From Diprion similis (Eukaryota > Arthropoda > Insecta > Hymenoptera > Diprionidae), in assembly GCF_021155765.1 (NCBI RefSeq), contig NC_060112.1, positions 1,178,001 through 1,242,000 on the forward strand: 64,000 bases of DNA, in the 5' to 3' direction. The notes under the pieces were generated by a model. That model had not been told where the DNA came from. It worked only from the letters and a program-made list of their open reading frames with translations, and ran no database searches. The translations under genes and the position numbers were made by a program. Positions 61,996 through 64,000 of this stretch are shown piece after piece (within the stretch, counting starts at the first letter, position 1; the number at the start of each line of letters is the position of its first letter).

Positions 61996-62133
61996 GGCGC
62001 TTTTCTTTTACTTCAATTTTCTGACACAACATAACACCAAATGATTTCATTGGTCTATTCCGTTAGATCGGGCCAATGAAATCACCTAGTGCAGACCTTT
62101 GTGTCAGAAAATTGACGTAAAAGTAAACGGCGC
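61996..62133. mobile_element. 138-bp foldback (MITE-like) element
   Basis: Near-perfect hairpin. GGCGC, CTTTTACTTCAATTTTCTGA, CACAA and ATGATTTCATTGG face CCAATGAAATCA, TTGTGTCAGAAAATTGACG, TAAAAG and GGCGC. Too short to encode anything. Confidence 0.65.
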
Positions 62134-64000
62134 ATCACATATTCGGGATAACGACGACAACGTCAGAAGCATTGTGTGTATATATATATATGTAGTATAT
62201 ACCTATCCATATTGATTATCCTAAATTGACCCCCCAGGACGAAGAAATGCGTTTCCCCCCTTTCGTGCAAGCTCTTTGCCGCCGACGGCAGAAGTAGCGA
62301 CGTTGCTCCTGAATCGTCCCAGTCAGTGATCTTTTAGAGCATTATATATAATTAATTCAATTGTATAGAAATTTCTAGAGAAACGGAAGCAAAAAAAATA
62401 TAATCACAAAACGACAGACTGATATTCGCTCGACCACGAAGATTACGAATGATATTACTTGACGTTAGGCAGAGCGCTCGAACGAATAGTGCGCTATTCG
62501 AATAGATTTACTCGAAAACCCATCGCTTCCTCGATTGACGGTCGTTTTCTCCTACAGCAGACATATTATGGCGAGCTCTGCGATATCCGTTTCTTTGCAG
62601 CTGACTCGGAACTGGGATCTATCATGCATGAATCGGGATCGGCAATTGCGAAGACGGAAACTAATCATGAGAATAATTATTTCGCACAACTAATTCTCGG
62701 TGAGAAACAAGAAACAGTTGACGGAAATCGCTGAGGAAGAAAAGAACGGTGAGACTTTCTTCAATTCAATTAACTTATCTTATTAACACTAATAATCATT
62801 TTATGGAATCGTCGACATATTTCCGAAATTTCCATCACTTGCAAACTCTAAAAAACGGCTCTTCGTACATACATCGCTGACTAACCGGAAGTAATTTAAG
62901 AACTTTTATAATGGCGGATTAAATTCAATGATGCACGTCCGGGAGACATCGCGCCCGATCTCGTAACCGTTTTCCTTTTCTTTTCCAAATGTTTATGCAT
63001 AGTGCACAACTAAATTTTAATCAATTTTACGGTTGCTGAATATCGTAGGCAATCAGTATATTTGAAACCGTATCACTAATTTTAATCACCTCACATAAAA
63101 TTCTTTTTCACAATCACGTTTCGCAATTTATTTTCGTATATCCCCCTGGAGTTACAAATTTTCGCCATCGGTGTATCACACGCCTTCTATACTCAGCGTG
63201 ATGGTGTCTGAAGCCAATTTTTCAAAATTTCGTACATCTTCGTTTGAGTGCATAAACATTTTTCTATTTGAATCTTGTCTTGCACACTTTAATTAACACA
63301 GTAATTAAAATTCATTTATAAATTACTAACTGAAAAGTAAAGAATATACAAACCTATGTAAAAAAAAAGAGAGAGAGCCGCCTCCAGGGCTAGAGAACAA
63401 AATTCATACATGCAAATAAACATCCACGTACACAGTATTCACCCATACTTTATACGAATTGCAGTAACTGCACTTCGTCATCCGTCAAATACACCACACA
63501 CAAACACACAAAGAAAAAAGCTACGCTTCTGTATCCATCGCACTTTATCCGAATCAAACTGTCTTCTTTTTTCCCTGATTTTATACATCGCCCAAATCTT
63601 TCGACGGGAACGGCGTGTCTTTAAGAATATCGTTACATACATCCTTGCCTTACGAGAACTTTTTCTTCAATAATAAATAAGAATGAATGAGACATATATT
63701 GCATTCGATAAGAATACACACATTTCCTGAATTATTGGGGGAAAACAAAATGTATAGATTTTCGCGTTATACACTTTTTTTCTTTCTATATATGGTTTAT
63801 TTTCGGGACGGAATAGATCAGGGATATTCACGCATGACATTATAAAATTCTACACATATTAAATGTGTGTGACTAAATATTGTATATCTACATTCAAATT
63901 ATTATCATATATGTATAATATTTATGTATCATATATATATGTATATATATATATATGCATGTATATGTATACACACATATCGCTATTAATTTAATTTCTA
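62134..64000. other. AT-rich intergenic DNA to the window edge
   Basis: No supported exon. Open frames at 62459-62734 and 63410-63673 lack domains. The final 150 bp is a (TA)n/(GTATA)n-rich stretch. Confidence 0.5.

Overview
The window is animal nuclear DNA and almost certainly insect, probably Hymenoptera (inference from the form of the daughterless C-terminus and overall gene content). It is AT-rich, with spliced genes, GT-AG introns plus one AT-AC intron, long repeat-laden gaps and GC-rich coding islands. I saw no rRNA, tRNA, CRISPR or prokaryotic features.

Layout. (1) 537-8750, plus strand: the 3' part of daughterless (da), the class I bHLH E-protein; its first exons lie left of the window. 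Two of its coding segments exist in duplicate, as in-frame alternative exons. (2) 8751-16697: da 3' UTR and AT-rich intergenic DNA with a 414-bp hAT-like foldback element. (3) 16698-18481, minus: a small type I membrane protein with one EGF-like module, which I cannot name. (4) 19356-22280, plus: an SLC35F6-type drug/metabolite-superfamily transporter in seven coding exons, head-to-head with gene 3. (5) 24133-26170, minus: prohibitin-2 in six coding exons, with a U12-type AT-AC intron and two possible C-termini. (6) 30134-34847, minus, and 44418-48867, plus: two Psc/Su(z)2-type Polycomb RING-RAWUL paralogs arranged head-to-head around a ~9.5-kb region rich in GA/CT tracts, with Pho-like motifs nearby. 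(7) 59412-60998, plus: an intronless coding region for a Tret1-like sugar (trehalose) transporter. The rest, especially 49-58 kb and 61-64 kb, is AT-rich and holds several unrelated foldback (MITE-like) elements.

The genes do not form one pathway. The Psc/Su(z)2 pair is a functional cluster (PRC1 chromatin repression). Prohibitin-2 and SLC35F6 are housekeeping genes. da is a developmental transcription factor that dimerises with tissue-specific bHLH proteins. The most notable points are two sets of duplicated alternative exons in da (the amphipathic-helix activation segment and the basic region of the bHLH), the AT-AC intron and alternative tail of prohibitin-2, the head-to-head Psc/Su(z)2 pair, and a 1.5-kb element built from two large hairpins. 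Exon boundaries were read by eye from splice consensus and frame continuity; no alignment or expression data were available.
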